The position numbers and the translations under genes were made by a program. From Brumimicrobium sp035497735 (lineage in GTDB: Bacteria > Bacteroidota > Bacteroidia > Flavobacteriales_D > Crocinitomicaceae), in the NCBI GenBank assembly GCA_035497735.1, contig DATJCX010000040.1, positions 26,748-90,747 on the forward strand: 64,000 bases of DNA, given 5' to 3'. Below the pieces are notes generated by a model. The model saw nothing but the letters and a program-made list of their open reading frames with translations, made no database searches and was not told the origin of the DNA. Of the stretch, positions 49,401 through 55,993 are shown piece after piece (positions within the stretch are counted from its first letter, which is position 1; each line of letters starts with the position of its first letter).

Positions 49401-50089
49401 CATTGGATGATTACTTATCGCAAAGAAGTTTTGAAACCATGAAAGAGCAACCTTTAATGTACAATGAAAATCAACAATATATTCATTACCAAAAAGGTTC
49501 TTTAATCTTTTACGCTTTGAGTGATTACTTAGGAGAATCCAAGATGAACAAGGTGTTAAGTGATTACATCAAAAGAGTAGCCTTTCAAGATGCGCCCTAC
49601 ACCACAGCAAGTGAATTGGTAGATGACTTACGTGATGCTACTCCCGATTCTTTGAAGTATTTAATCAAGGATATGTTTGAGACAATTACATTGTATGATA
49701 ATTACATTGATGAAGCTTCGGTTGAAAAAACTGCAGACGGAAAGTACAAAGTTAACATCAAGGCAATTGTAAGTAAGTACCGTGCTAATGATAAAGGAAA
49801 GAAAATATTCGAAGAAAACGGAGCTATGATTACTTATGATAATAAAGGAAAAAAAGAAATTCAATCCTTGCCTTTAGCCGACTACATTGATTTAGCCATC
49901 TTCGGTAAAAGCGATGAAAAAGGTGCAGAAGGTAAAATCTTATACTTGCAAAAAGTGAAAGTTAGTCAGATCGAGAATGATTTCACCATAGTCGTTGATG
50001 AAGAGCCAATGGAAGTTGGAATTGACCCTTACAATAAATTAATTGATACAAGATCGATTGATAACCGTAAAAAGGTGACTATCCAATAA
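46439..50089 (+). CDS. ABC-2 permease fused to an M1 family aminopeptidase
   Basis: 1216 residues. The N-terminal half (about 1-600) holds roughly twelve membrane helices in two ABC-2 permease-like halves. The C-terminal half (about 640-1150) is an M1 zinc aminopeptidase domain with the zinc motif HEVAHQWWAHQ, and the third ligand Glu 19 residues further in MLSESLAEYSS. The usual GAMEN exopeptidase loop is replaced by FPNTMGSFAQSF at the equivalent place, so substrate binding may differ. Fusions of this type with a partner ATPase occur in Bacteroidota. It may couple peptide or protein handling to export (inference). Confidence 0.9.
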   Translation: MFRAIFTFELKHWLRSWEFYLYATVFFLIAFLLMMSALGVFDSVKASTTSANYINTPIVINTIVEQVNKLLYFLFPSIIGACIYRDYKYDVHHLLYSYSFTKTSYLLGKFLSAFLITFIISVCIGLGLYLATLIPLANPQSVGPNIFWNYAQVYLLNILPNMLFIGVIVFVVTTLSRSVYIGFVTVIILTVLQGILGSLTGNMDNKVLAALLDPSGSQAIKYYTQYWTIDDYNNMNLPIEKWFILNRTIWLGVTGIFLLFLGKWFSFSQSPISFGKKAKGERVVKNNFVGLTRIVLPKVNYDFSLKSQLQNIVSFTKFDFKYIVKNKVFLILVGLGILMMVLVSTTGSMVYGTSVYPVTRIMLELPGATFQFFAILITFLAAGQLVHRAAIAKMDHLIDSSPVSNGVLFASKTLALILVQLVLWLVIIFSGIAIQSYHGFYDFEIGLYLKALLGINWIWYIIWAGLAIAVQTFFKNYLIAFFVLLVFFLFGDQISNFGIEQNIFFFNRLPYVSYSDMNGFGSVLPKYFTYSLYWCLFIGFLSGLTLLFWRRGVSMELKNRFYYAKKRAKAIIVIPTAFFFVGFIGLGAYLYYENTVLNTFISSKDLEQLRVDYELQYKRYENLVLPRITDVKVDVDIYPNERDFEARGIFTLTNKNAKSVDSLLIRYDSDMLSDIQIDGAEFLSTDTLMGFSFYRFKQPLDSGEVTNLNFTIKNRPNTCIRSNSPILENGTFISNSLFPALGYSADGEISDNRVRKKYNLPMRARMAQQSDKEALKNTYISNDADWISFETTVSTSTDQIAIAPGYLQDEWIDGDRRYFHYKMDQKMLNFYAFNSARYEVLRDKWKDINIEIYYHKGHEFNIERMAKGVKEGLKYFTENFSPYQHKQVRILEFPNTMGSFAQSFANTIPYSEAIGFIAAVDEEDDNAVDYPFSVTAHEVAHQWWAHQVIGANVQGATMLSESLAEYSSLKVLEHEYGKGQMRKFLKIALDDYLSQRSFETMKEQPLMYNENQQYIHYQKGSLIFYALSDYLGESKMNKVLSDYIKRVAFQDAPYTTASELVDDLRDATPDSLKYLIKDMFETITLYDNYIDEASVEKTADGKYKVNIKAIVSKYRANDKGKKIFEENGAMITYDNKGKKEIQSLPLADYIDLAIFGKSDEKGAEGKILYLQKVKVSQIENDFTIVVDEEPMEVGIDPYNKLIDTRSIDNRKKVTIQ

Positions 50090-50141
50090 AAGACTCAAAG
50101 GAGTGGATGTCTTAAAAGAACAGAATTAGGAACAAAGTGGT

Positions 50142-50204
50142 GGATGTTTCAAAAGTGAGGGAAATCATGAAGCAGTTACCCAGTTTTGAGACATCCTCTT
50201 TTTT
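50142..50204 (+). terminator. Terminator hairpin after the permease-peptidase gene
   Basis: GGATGTTTCAAAA pairs with TTTTGAGACATCC (one G-T pair) around a 29-base loop, then a T-rich run. A degenerate copy of the left arm, GGATGTCTTAAAAG, occurs at 50105. Confidence 0.7.
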
Positions 50205-50207
50205 AGC

Positions 50208-51155
50208 TTATTTTATCTTTCCTTCCAGAGCTTCACGCTTCCTTCTTTCTTTCAATGAAGAACGGGAAATCAAGAAAACTCCCGCAAAAATCATCAACAT
50301 ATAGAGAATTTTTGCCAAGCTAATAGAACTTCCAAAGTCTTCCGTCCAACCAATTGAAGCGAATAGAAAAGTCAGTCCAATAACGAATGCTGGTTGCGTA
50401 TATACATAACTTCCACTAACGCTAGGAGAAAGGAATTTTAAGGCAAAGACATTCAATAAATAAGTAATAAAGGTCGCGAAAATAACTACAAATCCAATTT
50501 TTAACCAAATCTCAGTTGTAAAAGTAGAGAACTCTGCTGCTTGAATATCCGACCACGCTTTCGGGTACATCAATATAAAAGCTAGTCCAAAAAGAAAGTT
50601 ATAAGTAATAACAGTCAACGGTCGATACTTTGACATCAAAGGTTTTACGAGTACTAAATAAGCTGCAAAAACGAAAGCATTCGCAATGATAAACAAATCT
50701 CCTACGGTAGAGTCAAACTCTGGTTGTTTACCAGCTGTTGTCAAAGCAATAGCACCGATTGCACCAAGCAAGACTCCCAAACCTTTTAACTTTGTTATTT
50801 TCTCTTTAAGAATAAAATAGGAAAGAATTACCACAAAAATAGGAACAGAAGTCATTAAGACACCCACATTCATAGCAGAGGTATAAGCGATACCATTAAA
50901 GAATAATAGCTGACTCAATCCAACTCCAAAAACACCCGTTACTGCCAAGCGAGGCAAATCGCGTTTATCTACTTTTTCTCGTATAAAAAGGAAGAAGATA
51001 AACAAGAACAATAGCGTAGTTGTTCCCATTCTAACGATGATAAAACCATTAGGCCCTAAATGATTAGGAGTAACACCTTTTGCCAACAAGTGATTGGCAG
51101 CGTAGATGATATTTAGCGACAACAGTGCTAAATGCGCTAGGAAAGTTTTATTCAT
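50208..51155 (-). CDS. EamA/DMT family transporter
   Basis: 315 residues with ten hydrophobic helices in two repeats of five, the drug/metabolite transporter plan. LSLNIIYAANHLLAKGVTP opens the first repeat and LFIIANAFVFAAYLVLVKPLMSKYRPL the second; both have the helix-with-Pro and Gly-rich GAIGAIALTTAGK pattern. Likely exports a small metabolite; the substrate is unknown. The start ATG shares its base with the stop of the ArsC-like gene upstream. Confidence 0.88.
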   Translation of the reverse strand: MNKTFLAHLALLSLNIIYAANHLLAKGVTPNHLGPNGFIIVRMGTTTLLFLFIFFLFIREKVDKRDLPRLAVTGVFGVGLSQLLFFNGIAYTSAMNVGVLMTSVPIFVVILSYFILKEKITKLKGLGVLLGAIGAIALTTAGKQPEFDSTVGDLFIIANAFVFAAYLVLVKPLMSKYRPLTVITYNFLFGLAFILMYPKAWSDIQAAEFSTFTTEIWLKIGFVVIFATFITYLLNVFALKFLSPSVSGSYVYTQPAFVIGLTFLFASIGWTEDFGSSISLAKILYMLMIFAGVFLISRSSLKERRKREALEGKIK

Positions 51156-51511
51156 TAATTACCGTGATAAGCTAGTTTAACAGCTTCGATTGTTGCTTTT
51201 GAATTTCCAACAAAAACCTCATCATTTAGAATGATAAAAGGACGCTTTAGAAATGTGTATTCTTCTAAAATATATTTTTTATAATCTTCTTCCGAAAGTT
51301 CCATTTCATTTAACCCCATAGAACGATACTTCATAGCTCTTTTGCTAAACAGGGCTTCATAAGATCCAAGCTTATTTTTTATAAAATCTAAGCTTTTCTC
51401 ATCGATATTTTCCTTCTTAATATCTTGAAGTTCAACATCATCCCCGAAAGCCAATTCCTTAAGAATTCGCTTATTGGTATCGCAAGTCGATAAATAAAAT
51501 ACTTTTTTCAT
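51155..51511 (-). CDS. ArsC-like (Spx/MgsR family) thioredoxin-fold protein
   Basis: 118 residues. The N-terminal catalytic-loop motif is STCDTNKRILKEL, with one Cys at the usual ArsC/Spx site and no second Cys in a CxxC. The C-terminal helix and LKRPFIILNDEVFVGNSKATIEAV with a conserved Arg-Pro-Phe block are the ArsC family pattern. Detoxification of arsenate is not proven; an oxidative-stress or unknown reductase role is possible. It is transcribed with the EamA gene and starts 25 bases after the fbp stop, so the three may form an operon. Confidence 0.8.
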   Translation of the reverse strand: MKKVFYLSTCDTNKRILKELAFGDDVELQDIKKENIDEKSLDFIKNKLGSYEALFSKRAMKYRSMGLNEMELSEEDYKKYILEEYTFLKRPFIILNDEVFVGNSKATIEAVKLAYHGN

Positions 51512-51536
51512 AAGAATGAATTATAATCTATTCCGA

Positions 51537-52559
51537 CTAAACAGTCAAAGACGCTTTTTTGTTCTTCAACAAGCTCATAGATTTTTCTACCATTTTTTTA
51601 GACCCTGCATAGTAACCGCATCTTTGGTGTAAGTGAGTGGGCTCGATATCCAATACTCTTTGATGACCGTCGGTTGCAAGTCCTCCCGATTGTTCAGCTA
51701 TCATTGCAAGTGGATTGCATTCATAGACCAATCGTAATCTTCCTTCCGGAAAGTTATTTGTTGTAGGGTAAATATATACACCTCCTTGGATTAAATTTCT
51801 GTGGAAGTCTGCAACCAAAGAACCGATATATCTTCCTGAGTATGGGCGTCCACTTTCAGGGTCTTCTTCTCTACAGTACTTCACGTAGTCTGTTAATCCT
51901 GGATCACAACGATCAAGATTACCTTCGTTAATTGAATAAATTCTTCCAGTTTCAGGTGTTTTCAAGTCCGGATGAGAAAGGCAAAATTCACCAATCGACG
52001 GGTCTAATGTGAAGCCATTCACACCTTTCCCTGTTGTATAAACCAGCATTGTAGAAGAACCATAAAGCACATACCCTGCTGCTACCTGTTCGGTTCCCTT
52101 TTGCAAGAAATCTTCTAAAATGGCAGGCGTACCTGGTTGAGAAACTCTTCTATAAATTGAAAATATTGTTCCAATTGAAACATTCACATCGATGTTTGAC
52201 GAACCATCTAAGGGGTCAAAAACAACAACATATTTACCATTTTTCGATTTTTCACTATCAAAAGCCACAAAGTCATCATTTTCTTCAGAAGCAATTCCAC
52301 AAACTTCTTCACCAGATCTAAAAGCACGAATAAAAGCTTCGTCTGCAATTACATCTAATTTTTGCTGTTGCTCACCTTGAACATTTACATCTCCCTTCGC
52401 TCCTAAAATATCTACCAAACCTGCTCTATTAACGTCTCTATTAACGATTTTGGAAGCAATTGCTATATCATTTAATAAGTTCGTAAGTTCTCCTGTAGCA
52501 AAAGGAAAATCCTTCTGGCGTTCTAAAATAAAGTTATTAAGCGTGATGATTTTTGACAT
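51537..52559 (-). CDS. fbp: Class 1 fructose-1,6-bisphosphatase
   Basis: 340 residues from ATG 52559 (MSKIITLNNFILERQKDFPF); the upstream ATG at 52580 adds only seven unlikely residues. Class I signatures are VVFDPLDGSSNIDVNVSIGTIFSIYR (metal site), EENDDF upstream and RLRLVYECNPLAMIAEQSGG with the substrate-binding Lys/Arg region near the end. It hydrolyses fructose 1,6-bisphosphate in gluconeogenesis. The start of the cassette region lies about 0.2 kb upstream of its promoter. Confidence 0.95.
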   Translation of the reverse strand: MSKIITLNNFILERQKDFPFATGELTNLLNDIAIASKIVNRDVNRAGLVDILGAKGDVNVQGEQQQKLDVIADEAFIRAFRSGEEVCGIASEENDDFVAFDSEKSKNGKYVVVFDPLDGSSNIDVNVSIGTIFSIYRRVSQPGTPAILEDFLQKGTEQVAAGYVLYGSSTMLVYTTGKGVNGFTLDPSIGEFCLSHPDLKTPETGRIYSINEGNLDRCDPGLTDYVKYCREEDPESGRPYSGRYIGSLVADFHRNLIQGGVYIYPTTNNFPEGRLRLVYECNPLAMIAEQSGGLATDGHQRVLDIEPTHLHQRCGYYAGSKKMVEKSMSLLKNKKASLTV

Positions 52560-52606
52560 GTTTCTCAATTTATGGTGCAAATATCGTGATTTGTTATGAT
52601 AAAATC

Positions 52607-52732
52607 ATGGAAAAAAGAGAAAAATGCCGTGATTGCAATAGACTTTGCTTTTTGGGCGGTGGATGCAATGAGAAAGTTATATGTTCTTCTATAAATTTAA
52701 AACTTGACAACTCAACTAAGTTAACTGTTTAA
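52607..52732 (+). CDS. Possible 41-residue Cys-rich small protein
   Basis: An open frame from ATG 52607: MEKREKCRDCNRLCFLGGGC, then NEKVICSSINLKLDN and a short tail. Five Cys in the first 27 residues, with a C-x2-C pair and GGGC, resemble part of a SPASM-type iron-sulfur cluster region. It may be a real small metal-binding protein or a remnant of a larger gene. It sits between the divergent fbp start and the recombinase remnant. Expression is unproven. Confidence 0.35.
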   Translation: MEKREKCRDCNRLCFLGGGCNEKVICSSINLKLDNSTKLTV

Positions 52733-52737
52733 AATCA

Positions 52738-53214
52738 CTCTTTAATATCTTAAAGAAAAAGCTTTCTAATTCTTACCAAAATTGATTCATTAACGGTATA
52801 AAATTATTTTTCAAGACGTAGAAAAAAGGCAGATAGATGTGGGGTTGATACAAGGTCCAAGGAAAGAAAAACTATTGCCTGAAGTATTGTGTAAACAGGA
52901 AGTTAAAGCGATATTGGAGGCGCCTATTAACTTAAAACATCGGACCGCTCAGTATAGATTATGCAGGTGGTTTAAAAGGGGGAAAAGCTTTAAGCTTAAC
53001 GGCTAACGACATACTTTCTGATTGTTATTTACTTAGGGTTAATTAATCAAAAGGGAATAAGGACAGATACGCTACTCATTTATTAGAGAGTGGAACAGGT
53101 ATACGCTATATACAGGAGTTGTTGGGACACAAAAGTTCCAAAACGACTGAGATTTATACACATGTCAGCAACAGAGACATACAACGAATTAAAGGTCCGT
53201 TTGAGGATTTATAG
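52738..53214 (+). pseudogene. Decayed tyrosine recombinase, head of the left cassette array
   Basis: Pieces of a XerD-type recombinase in three frames: LSNSYQN followed by TGA and FINGIKLFF (about 52760-52812); then VEKRQIDVGLIQGPRKEKLLPEVL...NLKHRTA (52818-52950); then, after a frameshift, LSIDYAGGLKGGKALSLTANDILSD (about 52948-53026); then KGNKDRYATHLLESGTG...RYIQELLGHKSSKTTEIYTHVS to IKGPFEDL stop at 53214. KDRY joined to ATHLLE shows an internal deletion that removed the central catalytic His-x-x-Arg region; the nucleophile Tyr in EIYTHV remains. The N-terminal part is missing. It cannot be active. It lies directly before the attI-like segment and cassettes. Confidence 0.85.
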
Positions 53215-53318
53215 AGATTTATGGTTATATTTGAAATTGTTAACTTTTATCAAATAAGTTGGGTTTTGGGTCGGACTGCGTCAACTAATCCAACCTTTTG
53301 GTAGGTTATAAGTAAGTT
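53200..53318 (+). repeat. 119-bp attI-like segment, left copy of the inverted repeat
   Basis: From the last codons of the recombinase remnant (FEDL stop) through about 100 bases to AAGTAAGTT. The reverse complement of 63882-64000 is identical except for one base. The two copies diverge exactly after the GTT: ATAGCC here, GGCATT in the other copy. In integrons, recombination occurs between G and TT of the core GTTRRRY, so divergence here is what an insertion site used for different first cassettes should look like. Candidate attI (inference). Confidence 0.85.
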
Positions 53319-53364
53319 ATAGCCAATTTGGAGAACACGATTAAAACAACAAGAAAATAATCAA

Positions 53365-54858
53365 ATGTTAAATAGAGAAAAATACATTTTATACAAAATC
53401 AAATTAATCATTGCACTAATTTTATTGGTTTCTCCCATTGCAAATGCTCAAAATAAGTGGAATGACTCAAAAACAGACACCATTTATTATAATTTCTACA
53501 ATGATATCCAGATGATAGAAATCATCTATGGTTTCCCTCCATCTTGGAAAGCAATTGAAGAATATCATCGAATGGCTTCTACAATGAATTCTATTCCTTC
53601 TCCACCTAATTCATATCATTTTTCGGTCTATATTTTCAGAAATAGGCAAGGAGAAATCATTTCTGTATTTAATAAGAAAAAAGAGAAAATACATCAGAGC
53701 GATTTTATTCCAGTAACAGAACTAAGAGGAGATAATTTATCTACTCATATTCCTAACGAAAAGAAAAAGGCAATTTTAGACTTTCATTATAACTCTCCCT
53801 TTTTCATTCGAACTTGGGATTATTTAGACGCGGTATCTTCACCAAAACCTCTTGAATTTTATACTATCTACGACCTTAATTCTATTCCAGATAAACAACT
53901 CCCCCAAAACTTCTCCAAACTTACCAACGAAGAACATACTTTACTAACTTCTTCCAGCAAAGGAATGATAGATACTTTGGGTAATATTGTTCTAACCCCA
54001 GATTACAATAGAATTCTTGTTTATGACTCTACACTGCTTCTGACAAAAGATGAAAAATATTCTTTTTTAAATAGAAAGTCAAGAACCTTATCCATTGAAT
54101 ACGACCACTACAAACTCCTCCCTACAAATCCTGCTGTTTTTGCTGTAGAATCGAATGACTTATGGGGTTTTGTGAACCAATCTGGAGAGTTAATTGTCGA
54201 TTTTTATTATGATAATATAACCTATCCGTTTCGAGGGTATTCATCGAAAAATCAATATATTATGGTTTTAAAAAACCACAAATTAGGTTTGCTTGACACG
54301 AACTTTAATGAAATAGTTCCAATAGAGTTTAGTAGTATTAATATTTACAATCTTGACAAAAAAGAGTTTTTTGTTTTGACAAAAGATGAAAAAACGGGTG
54401 TATTCAATGAGCAGCTAGATACTATTATTTCAATGCAATATGAACTAATTACCCACTCTCAAGGAATGAATACATTTTTAGTAAAAGAAAACGGAAATTG
54501 GGGAGTTATTGACTTAAATGGAAAAGTACTATTTCCAACAGAATATTTAATTGTAGGCAATGGAAATACAACTTACACTATTCATAAAGATAATAAATAT
54601 GGAATTTATGATATTTACATGAATGAAATTTATCCCATTGAATTGGAAGGCAAAATGGGATATGTCTATAACTTTGGAGAAAATTATTCTTTTGGTTACA
54701 TTAGAAAAGACGGTAAAATGGGTATTTATGATGGTAATAAAATCAAAGTTCTTGCCCCAAAATATGATAAGATAGAATTTAGACCTCCGTATTTTTATGC
54801 TTATATTGGAGATAAGAAATATATTTTGGATACTGATTTTAAAAAAGTTAGACGATAA
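53365..54858 (+). CDS. Cassette 1: WG-repeat protein
   Basis: 497 residues. A signal peptide (KIKLIIALILLVSPIANAQ) is followed by a unique N-terminal region (to about 200) and then six or more KWG-type repeats with motifs such as LWGFVNQSGELIVDFYYDNI, KLGLLDTNFNEIVPIEFSSI, NWGVIDLNGKVLFPTEY and KYGIYDIYMNEIYPIEL. Such repeats form beta structures and are found in surface and secreted proteins. Function unknown. The cassette runs from just after the core GTT at 53316 to the core GTT at 54994. The attC-like palindrome begins 8 bases after the stop. Confidence 0.85.
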   Translation: MLNREKYILYKIKLIIALILLVSPIANAQNKWNDSKTDTIYYNFYNDIQMIEIIYGFPPSWKAIEEYHRMASTMNSIPSPPNSYHFSVYIFRNRQGEIISVFNKKKEKIHQSDFIPVTELRGDNLSTHIPNEKKKAILDFHYNSPFFIRTWDYLDAVSSPKPLEFYTIYDLNSIPDKQLPQNFSKLTNEEHTLLTSSSKGMIDTLGNIVLTPDYNRILVYDSTLLLTKDEKYSFLNRKSRTLSIEYDHYKLLPTNPAVFAVESNDLWGFVNQSGELIVDFYYDNITYPFRGYSSKNQYIMVLKNHKLGLLDTNFNEIVPIEFSSINIYNLDKKEFFVLTKDEKTGVFNEQLDTIISMQYELITHSQGMNTFLVKENGNWGVIDLNGKVLFPTEYLIVGNGNTTYTIHKDNKYGIYDIYMNEIYPIELEGKMGYVYNFGENYSFGYIRKDGKMGIYDGNKIKVLAPKYDKIEFRPPYFYAYIGDKKYILDTDFKKVRR

Positions 54859-54866
54859 AACAAACT

Positions 54867-55002
54867 GGCTATAACCGCAGTTTGGCAAAAACGGCAGAAA
54901 ACGTCTTCGATTTAAAGTTTTTCGTTAACTTTGAAGTCCGTGCTTCGATTGAAGATTTTTGCTAAAAGTGCCGTCTTCGCCAAGCTGCCAGCCGTTACAG
55001 AC
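54867..55002 (+). repeat. attC-like palindrome 1
   Basis: 136 bases. Inverse core GGCTATAAC (54867-54875) is the exact reverse complement of GTTATAGCC at the leading edge of cassette 1. Long arms GCAGTTTGGC and GCCAAGCTGC fold with a further match ACGGCA/TGCCGT. The 3' core is GTTACAGAC (54994-55002). Imperfect stem with mismatches as in attC sites. Confidence 0.85.
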
Positions 55003-55074
55003 AAGCTAGACAATCATACCTGATTCATATTCTATTTAAATTATTTTTTTTATTAGAATATTATCACTACATTT

Positions 55075-55422
55075 ATGAAAAGAAATTTTATGAAAAAAGT
55101 ATTTATCATATTATCCATTTTATTTTTTACTTCTCATAGCTATACTCAAGTAGAAAATCAAACAAATCTTAAAGGTAAGACTGAAGTGAGTTCTTTTGAA
55201 ATAGCCTTAAAGGGAATTAACAAAGACAGAATCGAAAAAGGCAAAATTTATGGTGAAAAAATTTCACTTTTTGACAGTCGATATGAATCGAAGATGAGAC
55301 CCTCTATTTTGTCTTTATTACAAATGTTAAATTATAAAACAGAAGAACTTAAAAACATGGAATATCACTCATTATTCCGAACCGCTTTAATTGAATATAA
55401 TAAGATAAAAAACTTAAAATAA
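55075..55422 (+). CDS. Cassette 2, gene a: short secreted protein
   Basis: 115 residues with a signal peptide (MKKVFIILSILFFTSHSYTQ from the second Met). The mature part is charged with helical character (for example SFEIALKGINKDRIEKGK). No family was recognised. It is first of three genes in one cassette, with 5 bases before the next. Confidence 0.6.
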   Translation: MKRNFMKKVFIILSILFFTSHSYTQVENQTNLKGKTEVSSFEIALKGINKDRIEKGKIYGEKISLFDSRYESKMRPSILSLLQMLNYKTEELKNMEYHSLFRTALIEYNKIKNLK

Positions 55423-55427
55423 TCACT

Positions 55428-55973
55428 ATGAAAACATTTATTCTTTCTTTAATGTTAATAGCCAGTTTTTATGGTTATTCCCAGAAATCAGTTTACATTT
55501 ATAATCTATCAAGCACAAACTTTGATATTGGAGATATAGGTACTCAGAAAGATTCAACTTTTTATCCTAAATTTAGTAGTAATCCTACAACAGCAACAAA
55601 CATTCCCGCATATACTACTTATTCGTTAGTGGCTTCTCCTGCTAGTACCACCGTTTTCCCATTTTATTCTCCATCTAGTAATCCTGATATTGATTATTGG
55701 TCAAGAATCATTACTCCTGGCGCCACTCCTTCTGATTTACCGAGTAATTTAGTAGCAAGCATTTACGGAGCTACACAGGTTATTGATTACGTGAAGTTTC
55801 AACTAGGACCAAATGGCTCTTTAGGAGGTACAACCTTATCTTTAAATTCAGGGAATTCTTTTTCTGACTTCTATTTATTTGGTTCAAATGGTGTTGTTTC
55901 TATTGATGTTATAGATCCAAATACAGGTTTACCTAGCGCTAACGGAGAAACGTGGATTATTATAACCGATTGA
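55428..55973 (+). CDS. Cassette 2, gene b: secreted protein of unknown function
   Basis: 181 residues with a signal peptide (MKTFILSLMLIASFYGYS). The mature part is rich in Ser, Thr, Pro and Asn and probably beta-rich, with SVYIYNLSSTNFDIGDIG at its start. No family was recognised. It follows gene a by 5 bases and ends 20 bases before gene c, so the three are probably one transcription unit. Confidence 0.65.
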   Translation: MKTFILSLMLIASFYGYSQKSVYIYNLSSTNFDIGDIGTQKDSTFYPKFSSNPTTATNIPAYTTYSLVASPASTTVFPFYSPSSNPDIDYWSRIITPGATPSDLPSNLVASIYGATQVIDYVKFQLGPNGSLGGTTLSLNSGNSFSDFYLFGSNGVVSIDVIDPNTGLPSANGETWIIITD

Positions 55974-55993
55974 GAGTTTTAGAATTACTGATT

